Source: Janthinobacterium sp. B9-8
GTDB lineage: Bacteria; Pseudomonadota; Gammaproteobacteria; Burkholderiales; Chitinibacteraceae
Assembly: GCF_000969645.2 (NCBI RefSeq)
Contig: NZ_CP014222.1
Span: 2,793,740-2,857,739 of the forward strand
Reading direction: 5' to 3'
Length of the DNA stretch: 64,000 nt
Program-made: the position numbers and the translations under genes
Notes under the pieces: generated by a model
What the model was told of the DNA's origin: nothing
The model's input: only the letters and a program-made list of their open reading frames with translations
Database searches by the model: none
Shown: piece after piece, positions 14,939-24,175 of the stretch
Position numbering within the stretch: the first letter of the stretch is position 1
Layout of the letters: each line of letters starts with the position of its first letter

Positions 14939-17679
14939 CCCAAAAATACTTTGCCATCCTCACCCAATACGGCGCGGCCCAGATTGCCGACGCCACCGCG
15001 CAAAAAAAGACCATCCATATTGAAAAAATGGCCGTGGGTGATGGCGCGGGCAAAGACACCGTCCCCAATGACAAGCAAACCAAGCTCATCAAAGAAAACT
15101 ACCGCAGCGCTTTAAACTCGCTTAAATCCGAAGCGGGCAAGAATACGGTGATTGCTGAACTCATCATCAAGGAAACCATCGGTGGCTGGTGGATTCGGGA
15201 AATGGGCCTGTATGACGACAAAGGCGGCTTAGTGGCCGTTGCCAACTGCCCCGCCAGCTATAAGCCGCAATTAGCCGAAGGATCGGGCAAAGTACAAACT
15301 CTGCGTATGGTGTTTGTGGTCAGCAACACCGCCGCCGTCACGATCAGCGCAAGCCTAGATATTGGGATCGCCAGCATTGAGCTGGTCGAAGAAACCATGA
15401 AGAAACATATCAAGGACGACGATCCGCATTCAAAAGATTATTACAATAAAAAAATCACCGATAAAACCAACGCAGACTTAAAAAAAGACCTCACCGCCAC
15501 CGCCGTCAAAGAGGGGAGCCGTGGGCGCGATGAAGCGACAAAATACGCAGACGGCAGCAAGGTCGCCTTAACCGGCAATCAAACCATTGCAGGAAATAAG
15601 ACACTGACCGGCGACACCGTCGTCAATAAGATCACCGCCAAGGTGGACGTCGTTTCAGAAAATTCTTTGATTGCGATGCGCGACAATCCCAAATATGCCC
15701 CCGCAGTCAATCTCAGCAACAAAGCCTTAAGCAAAGCGGTAACGGATGCTTTACCCAATGGCAACTCAGAGCAAGTCGGCGCTTATTTAACCTATGCCGC
15801 CGATACGGAGTCCGGCTCTTTCCGTAAAACCGGCTCTTTAGAATTTAGAGTGGATAAGGAAGGGCTGACCCGTTCCATGTGGTCGGTCAACCACCGCGAC
15901 GGCACATCAGGCGTGGTCGTCTTAAGCAAAGGTAGTTGCTCCTTTCCGGTGCCTATCTCTGCTCCTGATCCAACTCAAACGGCCAATGACTCATTTAAAG
16001 TGTCATCAAAATGGGTGAATGACAAATTAGCGCCCTACTACCAAGAGCTGCCGCTGCTGCCCTCTGTTTCTGATTTAAATGATTACATCAATGATGGCTA
16101 CACCTTCCAAGCCACCAATGTAAACGCAGCCAAAGGCACCAACTACCCCGTCCCGCTGGCGGGCCTGCTTGAAATCAAGGCCAACGGCACTTCATACATT
16201 TATCAGAAATACACCACCTACGATAAATCTGAACAATTCACCCGCACACGATCCGCCAACCTGTTGTGGGCAGCGTGGGTAAAAGAAGTCAACGAGCAAA
16301 GCGGTATTGCGACGGACTCACAAAAACTGGGCGGCAAGCTGGCAAACATGTACACGCTCAAAAGCGAGGCCGACGAGCGTTACCCAATATTTGCCGACTT
16401 AGGGGGCAAAGGGCTGGCACTTGAGGGGTGTGTAAACACTAACGCAAAAGGTCAAATTTCTAATGCAGTAGAGAACGACTGGACGCAGGGTGCATTCCAC
16501 AACAGCAATCAGCCCACGGCACTAGACAACAAAACAGCCTGGCTTGCCTCAATGCAAACTCAGTACAGCCAAGGCTATTCAGTCATCAGCAAAATCGGCA
16601 CTTACCGAAGTGGCTGGCAGTTTGGCGCGTCTATGGTTTTTCAAATGACGGGCGAAGCAAACCGCCCTCTGGGACTTTGGGAGATGCGGCAAGATGGCGC
16701 GTTTATTTCAAAACACCTCACACTCAATAAAACAGCAGAGCCTGCCGACTTCTCAAAAATCGTATTTGAAAAAAAATACCCTAGCGCCGAAAAGCAAATT
16801 TTAGGGGCAATCACTTGGGACTCTTTCAGGGATGTTTCCGCCGTATCCAATGTTGCCGCCATCTGGGCAGAAGGTGCAGGCACCGCTGCCAATTGGGGGG
16901 AGCTGCATTTTGGCGTCACCACCAATGGCGACGGCAACCTGCCGACTAAAATCATGTCGATCAGCGATGGCCGAGTTCTCACCAGCCAACTGCATACCTA
17001 TTACCTAAAATCACGCGATCCAGCGGGCAGCATTGCGGATAGGGCCAGAGATTACGATGGCGTATCGAGCCTGCTGCGCTGGCAAAACTACGGCAACGGC
17101 CATGTGATCTTTGACGGCAGCAATGGCTTATCCCCTAGTGGCGGTGGAGTTAGCGTAGCCAATGCCACCGAGCCTTGGAGAGAAGCCTTCCCCGTTTTAA
17201 TGGGCTGGAATGGTGAGAATACCCATGGTGTTCGTGTTGACTCATGCCGAACGGCTGACAAGCTGCTCGATGGCTCTTTCGGCGTACCAACCGGCGTCCC
17301 CGTCCCATGGCCCAGCAACACCCCGCCCGCTGGCTGGATCTTTTTACAGGGCCAGGGCATTAACCCAGCCGAAGCCCCTGTCCTTGCTTCGCTCTACGGT
17401 GCCACCCTGCCCGACCTGCGCGGCATGTATATCTCAGGCTGGGATGCGGGGCGCGGTATTGATCCGGGGCGAACCGTATTGAGCTATCAGGCCGCCAATG
17501 TGGGCGAACACCAGCACACCGTCCCCTTTGATGATGGCGGCTGGCTGCCTTACTCAGGTGGCGGGGGCCAGCCAGGGGTTAACTATGTGCGCCCCCAACC
17601 ACGGGCTACGGTAGACGGTCCACAGGGCAGAACGCACCCGGATAACGTCGCATTTAATTACATCGTTCGGTGGGGATAA
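14935..17679 (+). CDS. H: Tail fibre protein, P2 gpH-like, with C-terminal collar domain
   Basis: A 914-residue fibre that binds the host receptor. Residues 1-150 form the conserved baseplate-attachment domain (YFAILTQYGAAQIADATAQKKTIHIEKMAVGDG ... GGWWIREMGLYDD). A variable shaft follows. Near the end is a tail-collar-like region (GVPVPWPSNTPPAGWIFLQGQ ... LPDLRGMYISGWDAGRG, then VGEHQHTV and AFNYIVRWG). Sequence between about 160 and 790 is the likely specificity region. The downstream gene is its probable assembly chaperone. Confidence 0.92.
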   Translation: MTQKYFAILTQYGAAQIADATAQKKTIHIEKMAVGDGAGKDTVPNDKQTKLIKENYRSALNSLKSEAGKNTVIAELIIKETIGGWWIREMGLYDDKGGLVAVANCPASYKPQLAEGSGKVQTLRMVFVVSNTAAVTISASLDIGIASIELVEETMKKHIKDDDPHSKDYYNKKITDKTNADLKKDLTATAVKEGSRGRDEATKYADGSKVALTGNQTIAGNKTLTGDTVVNKITAKVDVVSENSLIAMRDNPKYAPAVNLSNKALSKAVTDALPNGNSEQVGAYLTYAADTESGSFRKTGSLEFRVDKEGLTRSMWSVNHRDGTSGVVVLSKGSCSFPVPISAPDPTQTANDSFKVSSKWVNDKLAPYYQELPLLPSVSDLNDYINDGYTFQATNVNAAKGTNYPVPLAGLLEIKANGTSYIYQKYTTYDKSEQFTRTRSANLLWAAWVKEVNEQSGIATDSQKLGGKLANMYTLKSEADERYPIFADLGGKGLALEGCVNTNAKGQISNAVENDWTQGAFHNSNQPTALDNKTAWLASMQTQYSQGYSVISKIGTYRSGWQFGASMVFQMTGEANRPLGLWEMRQDGAFISKHLTLNKTAEPADFSKIVFEKKYPSAEKQILGAITWDSFRDVSAVSNVAAIWAEGAGTAANWGELHFGVTTNGDGNLPTKIMSISDGRVLTSQLHTYYLKSRDPAGSIADRARDYDGVSSLLRWQNYGNGHVIFDGSNGLSPSGGGVSVANATEPWREAFPVLMGWNGENTHGVRVDSCRTADKLLDGSFGVPTGVPVPWPSNTPPAGWIFLQGQGINPAEAPVLASLYGATLPDLRGMYISGWDAGRGIDPGRTVLSYQAANVGEHQHTVPFDDGGWLPYSGGGGQPGVNYVRPQPRATVDGPQGRTHPDNVAFNYIVRWG

Positions 17680-17683
17680 TCCA

Positions 17684-18235
17684 ATGCTTAAGAACACCAC
17701 AAAACCAGACAACACCCGCCCGGAACAGCGGCCAGAAACAAAACCCTTGCAGCCGGTTTCTTTCGATCAAGACGGCTTTGCCAGTCATGACGGCATCGTG
17801 GCTTGCTTTTGCCACGACACCCACACGCTCGAATATATCGGCAAGGCTGAAATGTGGGTGTCTAAAGATTGCGGCTTGCCTGCCGGTGCAGTGCTAGACG
17901 CGCCTAAGCTCAGGCCCGCTAAAAATAAAGCCGTCATTCGGAATAAGGCCGATCAGTGCTGGGCGCTGATTGAGGATTATCGAAAGATGATCGCTTACCA
18001 GACCAGCGACGGCGCAGCGCGTTTAATTGATACGCTAGGCCCCATCCCCGAAGACTTCACCCTGCTACCGTATTTTGAAGGGGCGGTCTGGAACGGTAAA
18101 AAATGGCTGCCAGGTATTCAAGCCATTCCGCTGGTTTTAGCGGAAAGCGAGCAAGACCAGCTCACCGCTTTGCATGACAAATTAGCGCGTATGGAAGCCT
18201 TGCTGGCTCAGGTACTCAGCGAACCTGCTGTTTGA
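17684..18235 (+). CDS. Probable tail fibre assembly protein
   Basis: A 183-residue protein in the position of P2 gpG, immediately after the fibre gene. It contains FDQDGFASHDGIVACFCHDTHTLEYIGKAEMWVSKDCGLPAG and a GAVWNGKKWLPGIQAIPLVLAE block, with a C-terminal helix. Similar small proteins act as fibre trimerisation chaperones; no family-specific active residues are known. The assignment relies mainly on position and size. Confidence 0.7.
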   Translation: MLKNTTKPDNTRPEQRPETKPLQPVSFDQDGFASHDGIVACFCHDTHTLEYIGKAEMWVSKDCGLPAGAVLDAPKLRPAKNKAVIRNKADQCWALIEDYRKMIAYQTSDGAARLIDTLGPIPEDFTLLPYFEGAVWNGKKWLPGIQAIPLVLAESEQDQLTALHDKLARMEALLAQVLSEPAV

Positions 18236-18325
18236 TGGTGTCGTTCCCCGCTTCACAATCCCCAGTGAAAGCCAAGTAAAACAGAATCGCCCATGATGGC
18301 TCGGTCAATTCAAACCGAGGAAACC

Positions 18326-19498
18326 ATGAGCGATCAATTCCACCATGGTGTGCGCGTCATCGAGATTAACGAGGGTACGCGCACCATTCAAACTATTAGC
18401 ACCGCTGTCATTGGCTTGGTCTGCACGGCCCCCGATGCAGACGCAAAATTCTTCCCACTCAATCAGCCGGTGCTGATCACCAGCGTTCAAAAAGCTATTG
18501 GCAAAGCAGGCACTAAGGGAACGATGCTGCGCACGCTGAATGCCATCGCTAAACAAACTAATCCCATCATCGTGATGGTGCGCGTCGAACAAGGCGCGGA
18601 CGAAAAAGAAACCGAAAAGAACATCATCGGTGGCACCGATGAAACAGGCCGCTTCACCGGCCTTAAAGCCTTGCTCGCGGCCAATAGCATCGTGCATGTA
18701 AAACCGCGCATTCTAGGCGTGCCAGGCTACGACACTTTGCTGGTCGCCAACGAGCTGGCAACCATTTGCCAGAAGCTACGCGCCTTTGCCTACATCAGCG
18801 CACGCGGCTGCAATAGCGTGGAAGAAGCGCTGGAGTATCGCGCCAACTTCGGCCAACGTGAGCTGATGCTGATCTGGCCAGACTTTAAAAACCCGAACTG
18901 GTCGGGGCTGGATGATGAAGGCCTCGACTTAGCCGTCGCCTACGCCATCGGCTTACGCGCCAAGCTGGATAAGGACGTGGGCTGGCATAAGACGCTTTCT
19001 AATGTGGTGATTAATGGCGTGACCGGCTTAAGCCAAGATGTGTTTTGGGATCTGCAAGACCCCGACACCGACGCGGGCCTGCTCAATGGCAAAGATATCA
19101 CCACCATCGTACGTGCCAAGGGCTTTGTGTTCTGGGGCAATCACACCCTTTCTGCTGATCCGCTGTTTCAATTTGAGAACTACACCCGCAGCGCCCAAGT
19201 CATCGCCGACACCATGGGCGAGGCGCATATGTGGGCTATCGATCAGCCGATGACGCCGAGCTTAGCCAAAGATATTTTAGAAGGGATTAATGCAAAGGGC
19301 CGCGCGTGGGTTTCAGCCGGTTACTTGATGGGCTTTAACGCTTGGCTGGATATCGAGGCCAACGGGAAAGAAGATCTGAAGGCGGGCAAGCTCACCATCG
19401 ATTACGACTACACCCCCGTCCCGCCGCTGGAAAACCTAGAGCTGCGCCAGCGTATTACCGATAAATACCTAATGGAATTTGGCGCAAGCGTCGGCTAA
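18326..19498 (+). CDS. FI: Tail sheath protein, P2 gpFI family
   Basis: A 390-residue contractile sheath subunit. MSDQFHHGVRVIEINEGTRTIQTISTAVIGLVCTAPDAD opens the protein, followed by LLVANELATICQKLRAFAYISA and the C-terminal block VINGVTGLSQ...TIVRAKGFVFWGNHTLSADPLFQFENYTRSAQVIADTM. The ATG at 18326 has GAGG upstream and is preferred over a start eleven codons earlier. Confidence 0.95.
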   Translation: MSDQFHHGVRVIEINEGTRTIQTISTAVIGLVCTAPDADAKFFPLNQPVLITSVQKAIGKAGTKGTMLRTLNAIAKQTNPIIVMVRVEQGADEKETEKNIIGGTDETGRFTGLKALLAANSIVHVKPRILGVPGYDTLLVANELATICQKLRAFAYISARGCNSVEEALEYRANFGQRELMLIWPDFKNPNWSGLDDEGLDLAVAYAIGLRAKLDKDVGWHKTLSNVVINGVTGLSQDVFWDLQDPDTDAGLLNGKDITTIVRAKGFVFWGNHTLSADPLFQFENYTRSAQVIADTMGEAHMWAIDQPMTPSLAKDILEGINAKGRAWVSAGYLMGFNAWLDIEANGKEDLKAGKLTIDYDYTPVPPLENLELRQRITDKYLMEFGASVG

Positions 19499-19513
19499 TC
19501 AAGGGGAATCAAT

Positions 19514-20023
19514 ATGGCATTACCAAGCAAGCTCAAAGGCTTCAACGTCTTTATGGACGGGATTAATTTTGTGGGCAAAGTAAGCGAAGTCACCTTACCC
19601 AAGCTCAGCCGCAAAATGGAAGAGTATCGGGGCGGAGGCATGGGTGGCACGGTCGATATCGATCTGGGCCTTGAGAAGCTCGAAATGTCGGCCACCTACG
19701 GCGGCTTTATGCGCGAGATTTTTACGACGTTTGGCGCGGCCACACACGACGCCGTGCTGATTCGCTTTGCCGGTGGCTATCAGCGGGAAGACTCAGAAGA
19801 AGTCGACGCAATCGAAGTCATCATGCGCGGTCGTCACAAAGAAATCGATATGGGCAGCGCCAAGCCTGGCGAAGATACCGAGTTCAAAGTATCTAGCTCA
19901 CTTAGCTATTACAAGCTAACCCTTAACGGCAAAACGCAAGCTGAAATCGACACCGTAAACATGATCGAAATCATCGACGGCGTAGACCGCCTTGCCAAAA
20001 TGCGCAGCGCCATTGGCCTGTAA
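19514..20023 (+). CDS. FII: Tail tube protein, P2 gpFII family
   Basis: A 169-residue tube subunit that polymerises inside the sheath. Family features: LPSKLKGFNVFMDGINFVGKVSEVTLPKLSRKMEEYRGGGMGGTVDIDLGLEKLEM and GEDTEFKVSSSLSYYKLTLNG. It directly follows the sheath gene, in the standard P2 order, and precedes the tail assembly chaperone. Confidence 0.95.
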   Translation: MALPSKLKGFNVFMDGINFVGKVSEVTLPKLSRKMEEYRGGGMGGTVDIDLGLEKLEMSATYGGFMREIFTTFGAATHDAVLIRFAGGYQREDSEEVDAIEVIMRGRHKEIDMGSAKPGEDTEFKVSSSLSYYKLTLNGKTQAEIDTVNMIEIIDGVDRLAKMRSAIGL

Positions 20024-20041
20024 TTAAAAGGATTTAAAAAA

Positions 20042-20335
20042 ATGACTCACCCAAACACCGTAGAACTCGATACCCCACTGATTCGCGGCGATCAAACGAT
20101 TAGTAACATTACCCTAATCAAACCCAAAAGCGGCGCATTGCGTGGCGTGAAGCTGGGCGACTTGCTGCAGATGGATGTGGAAGCCATCACCAAGGTATTG
20201 CCGCGTATTTCAGACCCTACGCTCACCGAGCAGGATGTCCGCAATTTAGACCCTGCCGACCTGCTGCAATTGGCAGGGATTACCGCCGGTTTTTTATTGC
20301 CGAAGGACGCCAAGGTGGACTACCCGCAAGCGTAA
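20042..20335 (+). CDS. E: Tail assembly chaperone, P2 gpE family
   Basis: A 97-residue chaperone for the tape measure protein. Core sequence: DQTISNITLIKPKSGALRGVKLGDLLQMDVEAITKVLPRISDPTLTEQDVRNLDPADLLQLAGITAGFLLPK. A T TTT TTA slippery heptamer near the 3' end lets a fraction of ribosomes shift to -1 and read into E' as an E+E' fusion, as in P2. Confidence 0.93.
   Translation: MTHPNTVELDTPLIRGDQTISNITLIKPKSGALRGVKLGDLLQMDVEAITKVLPRISDPTLTEQDVRNLDPADLLQLAGITAGFLLPKDAKVDYPQA
20290..20296 (+). promoter_or_regulatory. Programmed -1 frameshift heptamer T TTT TTA in gene E
   Basis: The heptamer lies in the correct phase of gene E (GGT TTT TTA). After a -1 slip the reading continues IAEGRQGGLPASVNSA and joins in frame with the E' gene at 20344, ending at 20460. 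P2 uses the related TTTTTTG. No decisive downstream pseudoknot was identified by eye. Confidence 0.88.
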
Positions 20336-20343
20336 ATTCAGCC

Positions 20344-20460
20344 ATGGCCGATATCGCCATGGTATTTCATTGGCCCCCGGAGGCGATGGACAACATGACG
20401 GTATCGGAGTTGATGGAATGGCGCGAAGAAGCGCGCAAACGACACAACCCAGAAAAATAA
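20344..20460 (+). CDS. E': gpE' (GpE family) C-terminal frameshift extension
   Basis: A 38-residue GpE-type segment, MADIAMVFHWPPEAMDNMTVSELMEWREEARKRHNPEK, containing the hallmark HWPP and ELMEWRE. It lies in the -1 frame relative to E and is normally made as the E+E' fusion covering 20042-20460. It could also be started from its own ATG. The fusion is thought to bring tape measure and tube subunits together. Confidence 0.88.
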   Translation: MADIAMVFHWPPEAMDNMTVSELMEWREEARKRHNPEK

Positions 20461-20463
20461 TAA

Positions 20464-21177
20464 ATGATAAATAAACTCCATCGCGGCGACAGCCTGCCCT
20501 TTTTAGAATCCCTCCCCGCCGCTCTGGTCGATGCGCTGATTACTGACCCGCCTTATGCCTCGGGCGGCTTACATATCGGCTCTAAAAGCCGCAGCACCTC
20601 TGATAAATATCAGAACGGCGGCACCGCTCGCAAATACCCCGAATTCACCGGCGATCACCGCGACCAACGCGCCCACCTGCGCTGGATGACGCTCTGGCTG
20701 TCTGAGTGCCTGCGCGTCATGAAAGACGGCGCGCCCATTTGCCTCTTTACCGACTGGCGACAATTGCCGCTGACCACCGACGCCTTGCAAGTCGCGGGCT
20801 TTACTTGGCGCGGCATTGCCGTCTGGGACAAGGGCGAAGGCGTGCGGCCTCAGATGGGGCGCTTTAGAAATCAGGCGGAATACATTGTGTGGGGCAGCAA
20901 AGGCCATATGCCAAACGAGCGTGATGTCGGCGTATTGCGCGGTGTTTACAAGGAAGTGGTCAAGCAAAAAGACAAGTTCCATGTCACCGGCAAGCCGACC
21001 GACTTAATGCGCGACCTCATCAAGATCTGCGAGCCTGGCGGTTTAATTCTTGATCCTTTCGCCGGATCAGGCTCCACCCTGCTTGCCGCTGAATTGGAAG
21101 GCTACGACTGGCTGGGCTGTGAGTTAAGCGAGGAATACAAAAATATTGCCTTAGAACGATTGGCACAGGAGCACTAA
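20464..21177 (+). CDS. DNA methyltransferase (beta-class, DPPY type), prophage moron
   Basis: A 237-residue S-adenosylmethionine-dependent amino-methyltransferase. The catalytic motif DPPY is at residues 28-31 and the cofactor motif DPFAGSGS at 197-204, an order typical of beta-class enzymes methylating adenine-N6 or cytosine-N4. No separate target recognition domain is obvious, and the specificity is unknown. No restriction partner is adjacent. It sits between E' and the tape measure gene with a one-base overlap to the latter, so it is expressed late with tail genes, probably to protect packaged DNA. Confidence 0.9.
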   Translation: MINKLHRGDSLPFLESLPAALVDALITDPPYASGGLHIGSKSRSTSDKYQNGGTARKYPEFTGDHRDQRAHLRWMTLWLSECLRVMKDGAPICLFTDWRQLPLTTDALQVAGFTWRGIAVWDKGEGVRPQMGRFRNQAEYIVWGSKGHMPNERDVGVLRGVYKEVVKQKDKFHVTGKPTDLMRDLIKICEPGGLILDPFAGSGSTLLAAELEGYDWLGCELSEEYKNIALERLAQEH

Positions 21178-23765
21178 TGAGCGCGGCGCGAAATTTACGA
21201 CTAGAAGTGGTTTTAAAAGCGATAGATAAATTCACCGCGCCGTTTAAAGGGGTACTGAATCAAAGCAAGGCGGTATCAAAGCAAGTCAGCGCACTTAAAA
21301 ACAAGATGAAAGACTTGGATAAAACCCAAGGCCATATCGATTCATTTAAAAAGCTCAGCCGAGATACCGCTCAATCTTCTCTGCAAATGAAAGCGGCACA
21401 GGAACGCGCCAGCGCACTAGGTAGAAGCCTAGCCGCCACCGCCAACCCCACTAAAAAAATGAGCGCGGAATTTAACCGCGCTAAAAAAGAAGCCGCAGAA
21501 TTAGCGGCAAGGCACACTCAGCTTGTCAGCCGACAACAAAGCCTGCGCACGTCCTTAAATGCGGCGGGCGTCTCTACGCGTAATCTGTCCCAGCATCAGC
21601 GCGAACTCAGGCAAAACGCCGCCAGCACAACCGCTGCTCTGCAAAGAGAACAACAGCAGCTGGAACGCTTAGGCCGACAGATGCAGCGCCAACACGCGGC
21701 CAGAGCAACTTACGACCGAAGCATGAACGCCAGAAACAATCTGGCGGGAGCCGGTGCCGGTATGGCGATTGCGGGCGGCGGTGCGCTGTATGCGGCCAAG
21801 CGTGTGATGGCTCCAGGCTTAGACTTTGATGCGGAAATGTCCAGCGTACAGGCGCTCACCCGACTGGATAAAAACGGCCCCCAGCTCGCGGCCTTACGCA
21901 AACAGGCGCGAGAATTAGGCGCGGCCACCAGCTTTACCGCCAACGAAGCCGCACAGGGGCAAGGCTTTTTAGCGATGGCGGGCTTTGATCCGACCGCGAT
22001 TCAAAAGGCCATGCCTGGCGTACTTGATTTAGCCAAGGCCGGACGGGTAGAACTGCCCGCCGCTGCCGATATGGCCTCTAATATTCTGACCGGCTTTAAG
22101 CTGAACGCTGAACAGATGGGCCGCGCGGGCGATGTACTGGTCGGCACTTTCACCCGCTCGAATGTCGATTTAAGAATGCTGGCCGAGTCGATGAAGTACG
22201 CCGCGCCGGTCGCTGCCAGTCTGGGCGTAGATCTGGAAACCGCCGCCGCGATGACCGGTAAGCTAGGTGACGCGGGGATTCAAGCTAGTATGGGCGGCAC
22301 GGCCTTACGCGCCATTATGTCCCGCCTAGCGGCTCCTCCCAAAATGGCCGCAGAAGCCATCAAAGAACTCGCCCTACAGACCAAAGATGCAAAGGGCAAT
22401 CTGCGCGACCTGCCGACGATCCTTGCTGAGCTGGAAGCCAAAACCAAAAACATGGGGAACGCCCAGCGGGCGGGATACTTTAAGCATATTGCGGGCGAAG
22501 AAGCTTTTAGTGCCTTGAGCGTGCTCACTGCACAAGCTGGTAGCGGCAAGCTGCAAGAACTAATTGCCACCCTCAGACAATCCGCCGGTGAAGCCAGCGC
22601 CAATGCAAAGACCATGAGCGACAACGCGGCGGGCGATATCAAGACGCTGCAATCGGCTTGGGAAGATGTGGGCATTGAAATGTTTGAAGGGAGCAATAGC
22701 CCTTTGCGCGAGCTGCTGCAAAATATCACCGACGTCATCCGAAAAGGGGGCGAATGGATGAAGGCCAACCCTCAACTCGCTGCCACCCTTGTCAAAGTCA
22801 GCGTATCGGCTGCCGCCATCGTGGCGATATTGGGCGGCTTAGCGCTATCCGCAGCGGCGCTATTAGGCCCGTTTGCCATGATTAAATTTGCTTTAACGAC
22901 GCTTAATATTCAAATAGGCATCGGCTCAGTCTTAGCCAGAGCGGCCACATGGAGCTATGGCCTGTTGACCGGCGCTCTAAGCATGGCCGGTAATGCCGCA
23001 TTATTTATGGGCCGCGCCCTGCTGATGAATCCTATCGGCCTATTAGTCACGGGCATCGCCATTGCAGCCCTGTTGATTTACAAATATTGGGAACCCATTA
23101 AGGCTTTCTTTAGCGGCCTATGGGATCAGATCAAAGCCGCCTTTCATGGTGGCATTGCAGGTATCGGCGCATTAATCCTGAATTGGTCGCCACTAGGTTT
23201 GTTTTACAGCGCCTTTGCAAAAGTCTTCAGCTGGTTTGGCCTGGAACTCCCCGCCACATTTACTGGCTATGGCCAGATGATGGTCGACGGCTTATGGCAA
23301 GGGATCGCGGGCAAGTGGGACTGGTTAAAAGGGAAGTTTTACGAGCTGGCCAAAATGCTGCCCGAGCCGGTACAAAAGGCGCTCGATATCCACTCGCCCT
23401 CCCGCGTGTTTGCCCAGATCGGGCGGCATACCGTCGCGGGCTTGGATCAAGGTTTAAGCGATAGCCAGCAAGCGCCACTCGATACCATTAAAAACATGGC
23501 CCGCAAAATGGCGACCGCTGCCGGTGGCCTGATGATTGGCGGCACCAGCTTGGGGGCTATGGCCGACGTCAAGCTGGATCAGCGCCCGCCCATGTATGCG
23601 CAAAGCAACTACGGCCAAAGCCCAGCGCCATCGATCCAGATCACGATCAACGCAGCGCCAGGGATGAACGAACAAACACTGGCCCAGCTGGTCGCGCAAG
23701 AAATCGCCAAGGCCGAACGCCAGAAGCAGGTGCGTAGCCGATCACGCTTAGGAGATAGCGACTGA
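21177..23765 (+). CDS. T: Tail tape measure protein, P2 gpT family
   Basis: An 862-residue tape measure that sets tail length. The N-terminus (LRLEVVLKAIDKFTAPFKGVLNQSKAVSKQVSALKNKMKDL) and long coiled coils to about 200 are typical. The central minor tail domain (FDAEMSSVQALTRL...ATSFTANEAAQGQGFLAMAGF) is followed by hydrophobic segments around 540-640. It overlaps the methyltransferase and gpU genes by one base each. Confidence 0.94.
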   Translation: MSAARNLRLEVVLKAIDKFTAPFKGVLNQSKAVSKQVSALKNKMKDLDKTQGHIDSFKKLSRDTAQSSLQMKAAQERASALGRSLAATANPTKKMSAEFNRAKKEAAELAARHTQLVSRQQSLRTSLNAAGVSTRNLSQHQRELRQNAASTTAALQREQQQLERLGRQMQRQHAARATYDRSMNARNNLAGAGAGMAIAGGGALYAAKRVMAPGLDFDAEMSSVQALTRLDKNGPQLAALRKQARELGAATSFTANEAAQGQGFLAMAGFDPTAIQKAMPGVLDLAKAGRVELPAAADMASNILTGFKLNAEQMGRAGDVLVGTFTRSNVDLRMLAESMKYAAPVAASLGVDLETAAAMTGKLGDAGIQASMGGTALRAIMSRLAAPPKMAAEAIKELALQTKDAKGNLRDLPTILAELEAKTKNMGNAQRAGYFKHIAGEEAFSALSVLTAQAGSGKLQELIATLRQSAGEASANAKTMSDNAAGDIKTLQSAWEDVGIEMFEGSNSPLRELLQNITDVIRKGGEWMKANPQLAATLVKVSVSAAAIVAILGGLALSAAALLGPFAMIKFALTTLNIQIGIGSVLARAATWSYGLLTGALSMAGNAALFMGRALLMNPIGLLVTGIAIAALLIYKYWEPIKAFFSGLWDQIKAAFHGGIAGIGALILNWSPLGLFYSAFAKVFSWFGLELPATFTGYGQMMVDGLWQGIAGKWDWLKGKFYELAKMLPEPVQKALDIHSPSRVFAQIGRHTVAGLDQGLSDSQQAPLDTIKNMARKMATAAGGLMIGGTSLGAMADVKLDQRPPMYAQSNYGQSPAPSIQITINAAPGMNEQTLAQLVAQEIAKAERQKQVRSRSRLGDSD

Positions 23766-24175
23766 TGATGATGGTTTTAGGCATGTTTGTATTTGAGCTA
23801 TCCAGTGCACCTTACCAAACATTGGAGCAGTCCAAATCATGGCGGCACGCCAGCCAAACACGAATCGGCATCGGCCCCGCTAATCAGTTTTTAGGGCCAG
23901 ATGCGGAAACCATCGCACTGAGTGGCGTGTTGTATGAAGAACTAAACGCGGGCGAGGTTTCTTTGTTGGCGCTGGACGATATGGCCGACACAGGGGAAAA
24001 ATATTTTTTAATTGAAGGCACCGGCTGGATTTATGGCGAATACGTCATCGAATCGATTAAAACCACCCGCACCTTGTTTTACAAAAACGGCTCAGCCCGC
24101 AAGATTGAATTTAACTTAAGCCTGAAGCGGATCACATCCGACCCTCTCGAAGCCATCATGGGCCTATTGCAATGA
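23765..24175 (+). CDS. U: Tail terminator-type protein, P2 gpU family
   Basis: A 136-residue protein beginning MMMVLGMFVFELSSAPYQTLEQSKSWRH, almost the standard gpU opening, with FLGPDAETIALSGVLYEELNAG and a GSARKIEFNLSLKRI end. It acts at the distal tail structure with gpD. It overlaps T by one base and D by four. Confidence 0.94.
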   Translation: MMMVLGMFVFELSSAPYQTLEQSKSWRHASQTRIGIGPANQFLGPDAETIALSGVLYEELNAGEVSLLALDDMADTGEKYFLIEGTGWIYGEYVIESIKTTRTLFYKNGSARKIEFNLSLKRITSDPLEAIMGLLQ

